From JAUMBM01 sp964645715 (GTDB lineage Bacteria > Bacteroidota > Bacteroidia > Chitinophagales > Saprospiraceae): DNA of 64,000 nucleotides. This document shows, one piece after another, positions 25,533 through 34,314 of this stretch. The stretch is taken from positions 14,984-78,983 of the forward strand of contig CAZYAO010000013.1 of NCBI GenBank assembly GCA_964645715.1, in the 5' to 3' direction. The notes beneath the pieces were generated by a model, which was not told the origin of the DNA, did not search any database, and worked only from the letters and a program-made list of their open reading frames with translations. Each line of letters begins with the position of its first letter. Position 1 is the stretch's first letter. Both the position numbers and the translations under genes were made by a program.

Positions 25533-27878
25533 TTATTTGCTCTGCCAGCGGAAATTCCAGGTCACGCTGGGAATTACAGGAAACAAGGATACCTTGAAAG
25601 CCTTAGCCTGGGCCGTACCGGCGTTCGCATCTGCCTCCAGATCGTAGTATATGAAAAACGGATTCCTGCGGTTGTAAACATTATAGATGGAAAAGGCCCA
25701 GCTGCTGCTAAAACGCCCCTTGGCATCCGGTTTGGGCACATAAGTAGCCGATAAATCTCCTCTGTGATAGGGTTGAAGCCTCGCACTGTTGCGTACACCA
25801 TACTCCTGCACCAGATTCTGGTCGATGAAGTATAGACTACGCAAAGGGGTATATGCCTGCCCGGTTCCGTAAATCCATACGGCACTTACCTCCCACTTCG
25901 GATGTGGCTGGTAACTCGCTACCAGCGAAAGGTCATGGGTGCGGTCGTATACGGCCGGGAAGACCTGACCCTCGTTGATGTCCGGAAAAATTCGCTCTGT
26001 CCTCGAAAGAGTATAGCCAATCCAGCCGGTAAAATCTCCTCTCTTTTTATTGACAAACAACTCCAGTCCGTATGCCCTGCCCCTGCCAAAGACAAACTCG
26101 CGCTCGAGTTCACTGGCTACGTTGTTGACGTAATTCTCCCGGTAATCTATCTGGTTCTGTAAGTCGCGATAGTACGCCTCTACACTCACCTCATAGCGAT
26201 TGTCGGCAATGTTTCGGAAGTACCCCAGTGCATACTGAATACCACGCTGTGGTTTGATGCGTTCACTGCTCGCCACCCACACATCTGTAGGCAGCGTGGA
26301 GGTGCTGTTGCTCACCAGATGCAGGTACTGATTAGTAAATGTAATACCCGCTTTGAGGCTTGCAGCCGGGCTAAGCGTATACCTGAAGGCAAGTCTCGGT
26401 TCAAGCCCGTTGTATGTTTTTACCGGTTCTTTTTCATCATATTCTTGGCCGTCAACTGAAGATATATATGGTCCAAGCTGAGTAAACCAACTCCAGCGGA
26501 GTCCCAGATTGAGCCCCAGGCGACTGCCAATTTTCATATCATCCTGAATATAAAATGCGCCCTCATGGGCAAAAGTTGAGCGTTGATTGTTGCTAAAGGT
26601 TTGTTCGCCATTGGTTGCCCGGGTCACATTGGGGGTCAATTTGTGAAAAATGTACTGCCCCCCATACTTGAGATGATGCTCCGGTGACGGATAATAGTCA
26701 AAATCGAGCTTAAGATTGTAGTCACGCACTCCACTGAAGACATCAACCGTAAAATCACCCTGTCCGCCCCCAAAACCAAAGTCATAATCGTTGTAGATGG
26801 CAGATACATTCAGAAAAAGTTTATCACCCAGCAGGTGATTCCACCGAAGGGTTGCCGTAGCATTGCCATACGGCAAGTCAAAGAAAAAATCCCGTACACT
26901 ACTTTTGTACATCAGTACATCCCGTCCGAAATACGCACTGGCGTACAGGCGGTCTTTGTCGCTGAGCGTGTAATTGACTTTGGCGTTAAGATCATAAAAG
27001 TAGTAGTTGGTTCCCGCAAAGTTGGTCCGCTGAAGGAAGGGCTGCGCAAGATCCAATGCGTATGTTCTGCGGGCAGAAACAATGAAGGAAGCCTTGTCGC
27101 GCACAATAGGCCCCTCAAATGTCAATCTACTGGCAATCAGACCAATACCTCCAGCTGCCTCATACCGCTGCTGGTTGCCTTCTTTCATCTGAATGTCTAC
27201 CACCGAAGAGAGCCTGCCGCCATACTGCGCAGGCATTCCTCCCTTGATAAGCGTTGTGTTCTTGAGTGCATCGGCATTGAATACAGAGAAAAAACCAAGC
27301 AGGTGACCGGAATTGTAGACAAGTGCCTCATCCAGCAGTACCAAATTCTGGTCAGGGCCACCACCGCGCACGTAAAAGCCTGCATTACCTTCGCCTGCAG
27401 ACAAGACCCCTGGTAAAAGTTGCAGTGTCTTCAATACATCCACTTCACCAAATACAGCCGGCAATTTTTTGACCAGCTCCATGGGTGTCTCCACGGTACC
27501 CATGCGGGTCGACTCTACATTGGCACGTACATCTTCTGCCGTGACCACCACCTCTTCCAGGGCTATGCCCTCTTCCATATCAACCGACAGACTGGTATTC
27601 TTGCTGAGGTTGACTGTTATCTCCTGGTCAGCAAAGCCAAGGTAATTGAATACAATGACATAGCTTCCCTTCTCCAGTGTCAGGGAGTAAAAACCGTAGG
27701 TATTGGTAGCCGTCCCTTTCGACGGATTATCCTTCACATATACGTTAGCACCAATGAGTGACTCTACGGTGTTTTTATCTTTCACATACCCACTTAGCGT
27801 GTACCGCTCTTGTGCAGAGGCAGCCGTAACGAGCGCAGTCATTGCTACGAACAGGCATAACAAGCGTGTTATCTTCAT
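25533..27878 (-). CDS. TonB-dependent outer-membrane receptor with carboxypeptidase-regulatory-like domain
   Basis: 781 residues with a signal peptide ending VTAASAQ. Residues about 23-110 are a CarboxypepD_reg-like beta sandwich (YTLSGYVKDKNTVESLIGANVYVKD is its start). The plug domain follows, with GFYVRGGGPDQNLVLLDE and PAQYGGRLSSVVDI, then a 22-stranded barrel ending TWNFRWQSK. It imports an unknown substrate across the outer membrane using TonB energy. No SusD-like lipoprotein is next to it, so it is a SusC-like receptor without its usual partner. The next upstream gene is an SLC13 permease on the same strand; a shared carboxylate substrate would be speculation. Confidence 0.93.
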   Translation of the reverse strand: MKITRLLCLFVAMTALVTAASAQERYTLSGYVKDKNTVESLIGANVYVKDNPSKGTATNTYGFYSLTLEKGSYVIVFNYLGFADQEITVNLSKNTSLSVDMEEGIALEEVVVTAEDVRANVESTRMGTVETPMELVKKLPAVFGEVDVLKTLQLLPGVLSAGEGNAGFYVRGGGPDQNLVLLDEALVYNSGHLLGFFSVFNADALKNTTLIKGGMPAQYGGRLSSVVDIQMKEGNQQRYEAAGGIGLIASRLTFEGPIVRDKASFIVSARRTYALDLAQPFLQRTNFAGTNYYFYDLNAKVNYTLSDKDRLYASAYFGRDVLMYKSSVRDFFFDLPYGNATATLRWNHLLGDKLFLNVSAIYNDYDFGFGGGQGDFTVDVFSGVRDYNLKLDFDYYPSPEHHLKYGGQYIFHKLTPNVTRATNGEQTFSNNQRSTFAHEGAFYIQDDMKIGSRLGLNLGLRWSWFTQLGPYISSVDGQEYDEKEPVKTYNGLEPRLAFRYTLSPAASLKAGITFTNQYLHLVSNSTSTLPTDVWVASSERIKPQRGIQYALGYFRNIADNRYEVSVEAYYRDLQNQIDYRENYVNNVASELEREFVFGRGRAYGLELFVNKKRGDFTGWIGYTLSRTERIFPDINEGQVFPAVYDRTHDLSLVASYQPHPKWEVSAVWIYGTGQAYTPLRSLYFIDQNLVQEYGVRNSARLQPYHRGDLSATYVPKPDAKGRFSSSWAFSIYNVYNRRNPFFIYYDLEADANAGTAQAKAFKVSLFPVIPSVTWNFRWQSK

Positions 27879-27947
27879 CTGATATCGTCAGGTTTGGGCT
27901 AGTAACAACCGGAACCTGCAGATAGTTGAGAAAAATCCCCCCTCCTT

Positions 27948-29381
27948 TCAACCTGCGGGTATGATCAGCGGGACCAACCATTTGACCATGCCAGCAGCCA
28001 GCAGGATGGCGATGATGTTGAGCCAGAAACCCGCTTTCACCATGTCGCTCATCTTCAGATGCCCCCCTGCAAACACAATAGCGTTGGGAGGCGTGCCCAT
28101 CGGCAGCATAAACGCACAGCTTGCTGCCAAAGTCACAGGTAGACAAATCATCAATGGATGTATATTCAAAGCCGATGCAATACCGGCTACCACTGGCAGG
28201 AAGACCGTCACCAATGCTACGTTGGACATCACCTCCGTCAGAAACAGACTCACCGTCGTGATGCCCAGAATCAACAGAAAAATACTGAGCTCCGCACCGG
28301 TAAAAACAGATCCAATAAGATCTATAATGCCTACTTCTTTGAGGGCAGCAGCCAAACTCAACCCGCCGCCAAACAACAGTAAAATACCCCAGGGAAGCTT
28401 ATCCGTATCTTTCCATTCCAACACAAATACCTGTTTGCGCCAGTCAACAGGCGTCGCAAACAGGGCAATGGTTGCTAAAATCGCAATTTCTTCATCCCCC
28501 AACCGAAAAGGCAGCCATTCATTCAGTAAACTGCGAAAAATCCAGGCCATAGCCGTACATACAAATATTGTAAAAGTTAGCTTTTCAGCCTTACTCGCCG
28601 ACCCCAGTATTTTCAGTTGCCTGTCTATCAATTCTCTGGCACCCTCAAATGAACCAATCCTATTGGGCAGTATAATATACACCAACAAGCCGTAGCAGGC
28701 TGCCAGCATCAGTAAACTAAAAGGCATCCCTACCTTCATCCAATTGAGAAAGGATATTTCATAACCATAGGTCTCGCGGATGAAGCCAGCAAAAACTACG
28801 TTGGGTGGCGTTCCAATGATGGTAGCCATTCCGCCAATGCTGGCACCATAAGCTATGCAGAGCAGCAAACTGGTACTAAATGCCCGTAACCTTTTTTCAT
28901 CTTGCACTACGCCCTGTGCACCCAGCAGATCCATGACCGAAAGCGCAATGGGTAACATCATAATGGTAGTCGCCGTATTGCTGATCCACATACTCAGGAA
29001 AGCCGTTGCCAGCAGAAAGCCCAAAATAATGCCGTTGGCATTGGTACCCGTAAACTTCACTATGGTCAACGCTATGCGCTTGTGCAGTGCCCACTTTTCC
29101 ATCGCCAGCGCCAGCATGAAGCCGCCCATAAAAAGATATACGATGGGACTCGCATAATGAGATGCTGATGTCTTCATGTCGGTGATCCCCAGTAAAGGCA
29201 GACCTACCATCGGCAACAAAGCAGTAAGTGCGATGGGCATAGCCTCACTAATCCACCACACCAGGATCCAGGCGGCCAGTGCCAGCACGCGCCAAGCCTC
29301 AGCGCTGAGCCCGGCAGGCTCTGGCAGCAGTAGCATGATGCAAAATAATGCCGGCCCAAGAATAAATCCCGTTTTTTTCAT
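27948..29381 (-). CDS. SLC13/DASS-family sodium-carboxylate permease
   Basis: 477 residues with about eleven to twelve hydrophobic segments. Two internally repeated hairpins carry the SNT-type motifs: MWISNTATTIMMLP near residue 130 and EVMSNVALVTVFLP near 385. Each is followed by a GTPPN segment (IIGTPPNVVF, MGTPPNAIVF), as in VcINDY and SdcS. These are the sodium and carboxylate sites. Substrate is probably a di- or tricarboxylate such as succinate. It diverges from the dehydrogenase gene at 29588. Confidence 0.92.
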   Translation of the reverse strand: MKKTGFILGPALFCIMLLLPEPAGLSAEAWRVLALAAWILVWWISEAMPIALTALLPMVGLPLLGITDMKTSASHYASPIVYLFMGGFMLALAMEKWALHKRIALTIVKFTGTNANGIILGFLLATAFLSMWISNTATTIMMLPIALSVMDLLGAQGVVQDEKRLRAFSTSLLLCIAYGASIGGMATIIGTPPNVVFAGFIRETYGYEISFLNWMKVGMPFSLLMLAACYGLLVYIILPNRIGSFEGARELIDRQLKILGSASKAEKLTFTIFVCTAMAWIFRSLLNEWLPFRLGDEEIAILATIALFATPVDWRKQVFVLEWKDTDKLPWGILLLFGGGLSLAAALKEVGIIDLIGSVFTGAELSIFLLILGITTVSLFLTEVMSNVALVTVFLPVVAGIASALNIHPLMICLPVTLAASCAFMLPMGTPPNAIVFAGGHLKMSDMVKAGFWLNIIAILLAAGMVKWLVPLIIPAG

Positions 29382-29496
29382 AGCTCCCTAATGATGAAAG
29401 CGAAAGCTACGAGAATTATCATATATGCTCTTAGGCCTCCGACTATATTTTTTTGGCCAATGAGCAGAATCACGCACTTAGCTTCTGCAAATGCTT

Positions 29497-29504
29497 TACT
29501 TTTG
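29497..29504 (+). promoter_or_regulatory. -7 box TACTTTTG before the dehydrogenase gene
   Basis: TACTTTTG, 83 bases before the ATG at 29588, fits TAnnTTTG. No -33 element with normal spacing was found. Confidence 0.35.
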
Positions 29505-29587
29505 CGTCGCTTCTGTCGCAAACCCGCCGCAGAAGGCCCAATACTAAATGAACCTTGCGCGCACAGCGCTCAGAAAATTGTAGGAAA

Positions 29588-30790
29588 ATGAAAATCGGCC
29601 TCATTCGGGAAGGCAAACTACCACCCGACCGCCGGGTGCCATTGTCGCCGGCACAAGCTGCCCGCCTTGTAAGCGATCGTCAACTATTCGTATCTGTTCA
29701 GTCCTCTTCTGTCAGGGCCTTCAGCGACCAGGAATATGCCGCCGCAGGCCTGCTACCTGTCGAAGATCTCAGCCATTGCGACCTGCTGCTGGGCATCAAA
29801 GAGGTACCCATTGATCAACTTATCCCGGGTAAAACTTATTGCTTTTTTTCACACACAATCAAAAAGCAGGCGTATAACCGCAAATTGCTGCAGGAAATAT
29901 TGCGCCTTCGAATACGATTGATTGACTACGAAGTGCTTACTGACGAACACGGAAAACGCGTCATCGCTTTCGGATTTTTTGCAGGTATGGTGGGTGCGCA
30001 CAACGCGCTGTGGACGTATGGTCAGCGAACCGGCAGCCTCCATCTGCCGCGACTCAAAGATCTCCTGGATTATAGCGAGGCGCTGGAAGTCTACGGTCAT
30101 ACCGACTTCCCAGCAGTCAAAATTGTCCTCACCGGCACCGGAAGGGTTGCCAGCGGTGCAGCGCGTGTACTCGACGATATGGGCATCGAACGGGTGAGTC
30201 CTGATGATTTTTTACAAAACACCTACGAGGGTCCTGTATACACCCAACTCGATAGCAGTCATTATGTACGTCATATCAAAGGACTTCCCTTTCAGAAGAC
30301 TCATTTCTACACGCATCCTGAGGAATATGAAAGTACGTTTGCTCCCTATGCCAAATCAGCTGATATCATGATCAATGGTATCTTCTGGGATAGTCGCGCC
30401 CCCGTATTTTTTACCCAAAAGGAGATGGCCGACCCTACATTCAATATTCGCGTCATTGCTGATGTCACCTGCGACATTGCTCCTCTTTCGTCTATCCCGG
30501 CTACCGTACGGGCATCCACCATCGCAGATCCGGTGTTTGGTTATGATCCTCAAAGTGGCCGAGAAGTGGCGGCAGGTCAGGAAGGCTGTATCGACATGAT
30601 GACTATTGATAATCTGCCCAGCGAGCTGCCCCGGGATGCGAGTCAGGCTTTTGGTGAAATGTTTATTGACCAAGTACTGCCGGAATTACTCAAACCTCAA
30701 AGTGCCATGATTGAAAGGGCTACAGTAGCGGTTGACGGGCGACTGGGTAGCCACTTCAGTTATCTGCAGGATTATGCAGAAGGCAGGTAA
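29588..30790 (+). CDS. Saccharopine dehydrogenase (lysine-forming) / alanine dehydrogenase-family oxidoreductase
   Basis: 400 residues from MKIGLIREGKLPPDRRVPL; the 11 codons upstream were dropped. The N-terminal half is of the AlaDH/PNT type, with the Lys in LLGIKEVP and the His in FFSHTIKKQ that match the catalytic pair of yeast LYS1. Next comes RVIAFGFFAGMVGAHNAL, also LYS1-like. The NAD-binding glycine motif is VLTGTGRVASGAARVL. The enzyme would interconvert saccharopine with lysine and 2-oxoglutarate, or a related N-carboxyalkyl amino acid. Alanine dehydrogenase is less likely. Whether it serves lysine breakdown cannot be told from the neighbours. Confidence 0.7.
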   Translation: MKIGLIREGKLPPDRRVPLSPAQAARLVSDRQLFVSVQSSSVRAFSDQEYAAAGLLPVEDLSHCDLLLGIKEVPIDQLIPGKTYCFFSHTIKKQAYNRKLLQEILRLRIRLIDYEVLTDEHGKRVIAFGFFAGMVGAHNALWTYGQRTGSLHLPRLKDLLDYSEALEVYGHTDFPAVKIVLTGTGRVASGAARVLDDMGIERVSPDDFLQNTYEGPVYTQLDSSHYVRHIKGLPFQKTHFYTHPEEYESTFAPYAKSADIMINGIFWDSRAPVFFTQKEMADPTFNIRVIADVTCDIAPLSSIPATVRASTIADPVFGYDPQSGREVAAGQEGCIDMMTIDNLPSELPRDASQAFGEMFIDQVLPELLKPQSAMIERATVAVDGRLGSHFSYLQDYAEGR

Positions 30791-30828
30791 ACCGACTCTA
30801 TGCTGTGCAAGGCATTCGATACAAAAAG

Positions 30829-30861
30829 CAAAGCCTGCAGGAATAATTCCCGCAGGCTTTG
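30829..30861. terminator. Bidirectional hairpin terminator between dehydrogenase and phaC
   Basis: CAAAGCCTGC (30829-30838) pairs with GCAGGCTTTG (30852-30861); an A-run lies to the left and GTCTTTT to the right. It sits between convergent genes and can end both. Confidence 0.75.
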
Positions 30862-30893
30862 TCTTTTCATCCACTTACCTAACCATTATACTA

Positions 30894-31946
30894 TTAATCG
30901 CGCTCATACAACCAGCGGGCAATCGCCGGCGTGAGTGTATCTTGTGATCGGGCACCCACAAATACGCCAATGTGCCCACCGGGAAATTCCAGTAACTCCT
31001 TATCCTTTGAGCTGACCAAGTCGTTGATAGGCTTGGTCGTATCCGGAGGAACAATGTGATCATCTTTGGCATAAATGGTGAGAATAGGCATGTCAATGGC
31101 CGATAAATGTACAGGCCGGCCATCCAGTTCAAATTCGCCCTTCTTAAGCTTGTTGTGTTGATACATGTCTTTGATGAAGCGACGGTAGGTATCGCCTGCC
31201 TGCGCAGGACTGTCGGCCACCCAATGCTCCATGCGCAGAAAATTCATCAGGCTGTCCCGCTTCTGCAAGGTCTGTGGCAGCGCAAGGTACTTACGCGACT
31301 TGTTCATAGGCTTCAGCAAGTCAAAGCCGGTATTGAGGAAGTCGCCAGGAACAACCCCGCCGAAACCATCCACAATAGCGTCTACGTCCATACTTTTCGC
31401 CCATTTGAACAGCAACCCCTCTTCATTGTCAAAATCCACTGGTGTCACCAATGTGATTAAGTTTTTAATTTTTTGGGGAAAAAGGGATGCATATATTAAG
31501 CTGAAAGTCCCCCCCTGACACACTCCCAGGAGATTGACTCTATCAATCTTGTGCTTACGCCTTATGAAGTCTACACAGTCGTTGATATGGCCAAGGATAT
31601 AATCCTCCATCGTCTTGTACCTGTCAATGGATGAAGCGTAGCCCCAGTCAATCAGGTATACATCCACCCCTTCAGAAACCAACTTGCGCACAAAGCTCCG
31701 GTTGGGCTGCAAATCCATCATCTCCCAGCGATTTACCAGCGCATAACTGATGAGCAAGGGTGTCTTTACCTGTGACGGATTCTCCCGTTCAAAATGAAAT
31801 AACTTTACCTTTCCATCCTGCCAGACCACCTGTCGCGGGGCCGTGGCAATATCTACCTGATCTACATCTGCCAGATTGCGCATCGCATCTGCTGCCGTAT
31901 TTACCTGCTCTACAAGCTGGTCGGCAATTTGATATGATTGAGCCAT
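30894..31946 (-). CDS. phaC: Polyhydroxyalkanoate synthase, class III catalytic subunit
   Basis: 350 residues, the right length for class III PhaC and much shorter than class I or II. An alpha/beta-hydrolase fold with the lipase-like box GVCQGG places the nucleophilic Cys at about 141; the Asp lies in YAKDDHIVP (about 295) and the His in GGHIGVFV (about 324). It polymerises (R)-3-hydroxyacyl-CoA into storage polyester at the granule surface and needs PhaE, whose gene lies 54 bases upstream in the same operon. phaA and phaB are not in the window. Confidence 0.95.
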   Translation of the reverse strand: MAQSYQIADQLVEQVNTAADAMRNLADVDQVDIATAPRQVVWQDGKVKLFHFERENPSQVKTPLLISYALVNRWEMMDLQPNRSFVRKLVSEGVDVYLIDWGYASSIDRYKTMEDYILGHINDCVDFIRRKHKIDRVNLLGVCQGGTFSLIYASLFPQKIKNLITLVTPVDFDNEEGLLFKWAKSMDVDAIVDGFGGVVPGDFLNTGFDLLKPMNKSRKYLALPQTLQKRDSLMNFLRMEHWVADSPAQAGDTYRRFIKDMYQHNKLKKGEFELDGRPVHLSAIDMPILTIYAKDDHIVPPDTTKPINDLVSSKDKELLEFPGGHIGVFVGARSQDTLTPAIARWLYERD

Positions 31947-32000
31947 GAATATACTATATTGATAATTTATAACTAACGTTCAACGCCATCCGACTGTCCC

Positions 32001-33347
32001 TCAGACAGTTTTGGTTGTCTTGCGCTTGGCCGTGGCAGCTGCCTCCCCTGCTGACTGTTCCGCCAGTCGTGCTTCCAATTGTGTGAGGCTGTGCTCAAGG
32101 GTACGCACCTTGCGACGAAGACTGGTGAGCTCCTGCGCTGTCTCGTCGGCAAATGAGCGCATGAGGAATGGCTGGTTGGAAAAGGCCAGCTCAATCAACT
32201 CATCGATATTGGACTTGGAAAGAACGCCAAGCTTGGCCACCTCCGCCTGTAGCGTTGAGTAGGTCTGACTGTTGAGAACTTCCAGCACATGCTCTTCCAG
32301 AATATCCAGATAATGCTTGAAAAATTCTTGATAATCAGGCATCTCACGCTTGTCCATGTATTTTTGATAAAAATGACGGATGGCTTCCGGCAGTGCAAAC
32401 TGGCTGGCTTCGTATACCATGGTCTGCAACTCTGATGAACGGGTCAAAAAAGCGAGATAGTTAAACTGCAGGTTCTTCATCACCTGCGCCATCTCTAGTT
32501 CGCGACTCGGTGTAGCAATGTGATAGATTCGCTCAAGTCCTTCGTTTACCAGATTACTCATGTCCATGACTGCCTGAAAGGCTGGGCTTATCCCTTGTGC
32601 ACGCATACGGGCAAAGGATTCTGCCCACTGCTCGCGCAATGCCATCGGCTCCGGATTGAAGTCGGAGAACCACTTGATATAGCGGTCAAACATGTCCTTG
32701 GTTGTCTCCAGCAATTGTGTCTGCTCCATCGGCATTTTCATGCCAAAAAACTTCCCTACCCACTCGCGATAGGCATCCATACCTACGTGCTGGAACACCT
32801 GATCGTTGGAAGTCATGTTGAACGCAATCATCTTTTGTATGGGCTCCCAATTCTTGTACATCTGACTATACGCGTCCATGAAGGATCCCAGATGGGGACG
32901 CATATTATCAGGCAGCTTGCGCATGATGTTATCGCTTATCCAGCGATTGCTCTCCTGCAGCCATTTACCCATATCGCCCAATGAGCCGAAAGGATTGGTC
33001 TGAGCGCCGGCCGCAAACTGTGTCCAGGGGAAGGGCGTAGCTTCAGGTGCTGCCTTAGACCACATTTTGGTCATATCCTGCTGCCACTGGCTCCATTGCT
33101 GTATCCAGTCGGGTGCCTTTTCCCATGCCTGGCCGGCCGAACCATTCTTCATCATCTCTTCCATCAGCCGCTGCTGCTGCTCTGTCCACTGTTTCCACCA
33201 GTGTTGAACGGTGTCTAGCCCGGGAAGTGCAGCTGTCGTATCCGAGGGTTTTGATGCACTCGTCTGCTGCATCTGTTGTGCCATGTCTTTCCACCAGTTC
33301 ATGGCTTTTTGCTGATTTTCCAGCCAGGAATCCCACTGAGTTGCCAT
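32001..33347 (-). CDS. phaE: Polyhydroxyalkanoate synthase subunit PhaE
   Basis: 448 residues, longer than the roughly 360 of purple sulfur bacterial PhaE. The N-terminal region is rich in Trp, Gln and Met (NWWKDMAQQM, QHWWKQWTEQQQRLMEEMM), and the middle contains SFMDAYSQMYKNWEPIQKM, typical of PhaE. The C-terminus has a coiled-coil heptad stretch (LRRKVRTLEHSLTQLEARL) followed by a Lys/Thr/Ala-rich tail. PhaE activates PhaC. Identification rests on these features plus its place next to a class III phaC. The extra C-terminal coil may link to granule proteins; that is inference. Confidence 0.85.
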   Translation of the reverse strand: MATQWDSWLENQQKAMNWWKDMAQQMQQTSASKPSDTTAALPGLDTVQHWWKQWTEQQQRLMEEMMKNGSAGQAWEKAPDWIQQWSQWQQDMTKMWSKAAPEATPFPWTQFAAGAQTNPFGSLGDMGKWLQESNRWISDNIMRKLPDNMRPHLGSFMDAYSQMYKNWEPIQKMIAFNMTSNDQVFQHVGMDAYREWVGKFFGMKMPMEQTQLLETTKDMFDRYIKWFSDFNPEPMALREQWAESFARMRAQGISPAFQAVMDMSNLVNEGLERIYHIATPSRELEMAQVMKNLQFNYLAFLTRSSELQTMVYEASQFALPEAIRHFYQKYMDKREMPDYQEFFKHYLDILEEHVLEVLNSQTYSTLQAEVAKLGVLSKSNIDELIELAFSNQPFLMRSFADETAQELTSLRRKVRTLEHSLTQLEARLAEQSAGEAAATAKRKTTKTV

Positions 33348-33423
33348 AAGTATTGCTGTATTAGCGTTGAAATATGAATAAAAAACCAGGGTCTTTCAAA
33401 TTAGCGGACTACAATGCCCTCCA

Positions 33424-33852
33424 TCAGGCAATCGCCTCCTGCACCAGCTTAACTTGTTGGTTGGCGGTATCCAGCAGGGCATTGAAATTGTCCTGAGAAA
33501 TTTCAACCATCTTCTGCATCGTGTGCTGCGCAGAAGCAGGACTAAAACCCTTCCATGCATCCCGGTAAACGTCCATTGTCTTACTGAAAAATTCAGTGTT
33601 GATCTCCATAGCTTTGGTGAAGTAGTGCGGTGCCTTTTCCATGAACTTCTCCATATTCTCTGGCTTCATGAGTTCCTCCGCCAGTGTGCGACTCTTGTCA
33701 AAGTACTCTTTGGCCAGCTCCATGCCCCTTTCAGACATTTTGTTGTCAACCTGGAAAAGCTCCCAGCTGCTGTGGGTATTTTTTTGAAAGGTATCCATCA
33801 GCTCCTGCTGCTTGTCGAGTATCTGCCGGAATGTGTCTTTTGTCGTTGCCAT
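33424..33852 (-). CDS. Phasin-like granule-associated protein
   Basis: 142 residues, entirely helical, with no signal peptide, no cysteine and a repeat pattern of aromatic residues (ELFQVDN, YFDKSRTLAEELM, FFSKTMDVYRDAWKGF). Size, composition and position as first gene of the phaE-phaC operon match phasins, which coat PHA granules and limit their size. The family identity is inferred from context; the sequence itself is low in recognisable motifs. A TTG-N21-TATATTTG promoter lies upstream. Confidence 0.7.
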   Translation of the reverse strand: MATTKDTFRQILDKQQELMDTFQKNTHSSWELFQVDNKMSERGMELAKEYFDKSRTLAEELMKPENMEKFMEKAPHYFTKAMEINTEFFSKTMDVYRDAWKGFSPASAQHTMQKMVEISQDNFNALLDTANQQVKLVQEAIA

Positions 33853-33890
33853 GAAAGTAAGTTTTAGAAAGAAAAGAATTGATTATGAAA

Positions 33891-33922
33891 CAAATATAAA
33901 ACATGCCTCACCCCCTACGCAA
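33891..33922 (-). promoter_or_regulatory. Promoter of the PHA operon (TTG-N21-TATATTTG)
   Basis: On the minus strand TTG (33922-33920) is followed after 21 bases by TATATTTG (33898-33891), a full match to the Bacteroidota consensus. The transcript would start near 33886, about 33 bases before the phasin ATG. Confidence 0.6.
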
Positions 33923-34314
33923 CAGTACAAAATGGATAACCCGTATTGACTACAGAAGCGATAATTATTAAAATACAACACAATTAATTAATAATCAAAT
34001 ACTTGCAATACAAATGAAACATCCTGACTTTAGCTGGTTTTTGGGTTGACAGTTTTCGTAATCGGTCTCATTGCTGTTTTTCTTTGCCGCCAAATACGCT
34101 CGCCCTGCCTCAAACGTTATTACTACTCTAATTCACTACACTCTTTGGCAGCGACGCTGCCAAAGAGTGTGGTAAGACAGCCTCCTCTCTCCCAATTCAT
34201 TGTTGCACATTACCACCGGCACGTTCTTCTTTTAGTTCTTAACTTGCACAAAAAGCAGTCGGCAAGACGGAAATTTTTGCTATTTTTATTGCGCAAAAGC
34301 AATACCATCGATAC
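33923..34314. other. Divergent intergenic region between the PHA operon and dnaE
   Basis: The 462-base gap between the phasin and dnaE starts contains the PHA promoter, an AT-rich stretch around 33960-34010, the 16-bp perfect hairpin at 34138-34170 and a small TATTGC/GCAATA dyad at 34288-34305 just before dnaE. I find no gene and no clear dnaE promoter. Confidence 0.5.
34138..34170. repeat. Perfect 16-bp inverted repeat with minimal loop
   Basis: ACACTCTTTGGCAGCG (34138-34153) is mirrored exactly at 34155-34170, separated by one base. No T-tract follows in either direction. It stands between divergent genes, so a terminator function is unlikely. Confidence 0.85.

Noticed and set aside
25533..29381. 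TonB receptor and SLC13 permease as one uptake system
   Set aside because: Only adjacency supports it; 69 bases and no shared signal, so I did not claim a joint substrate.
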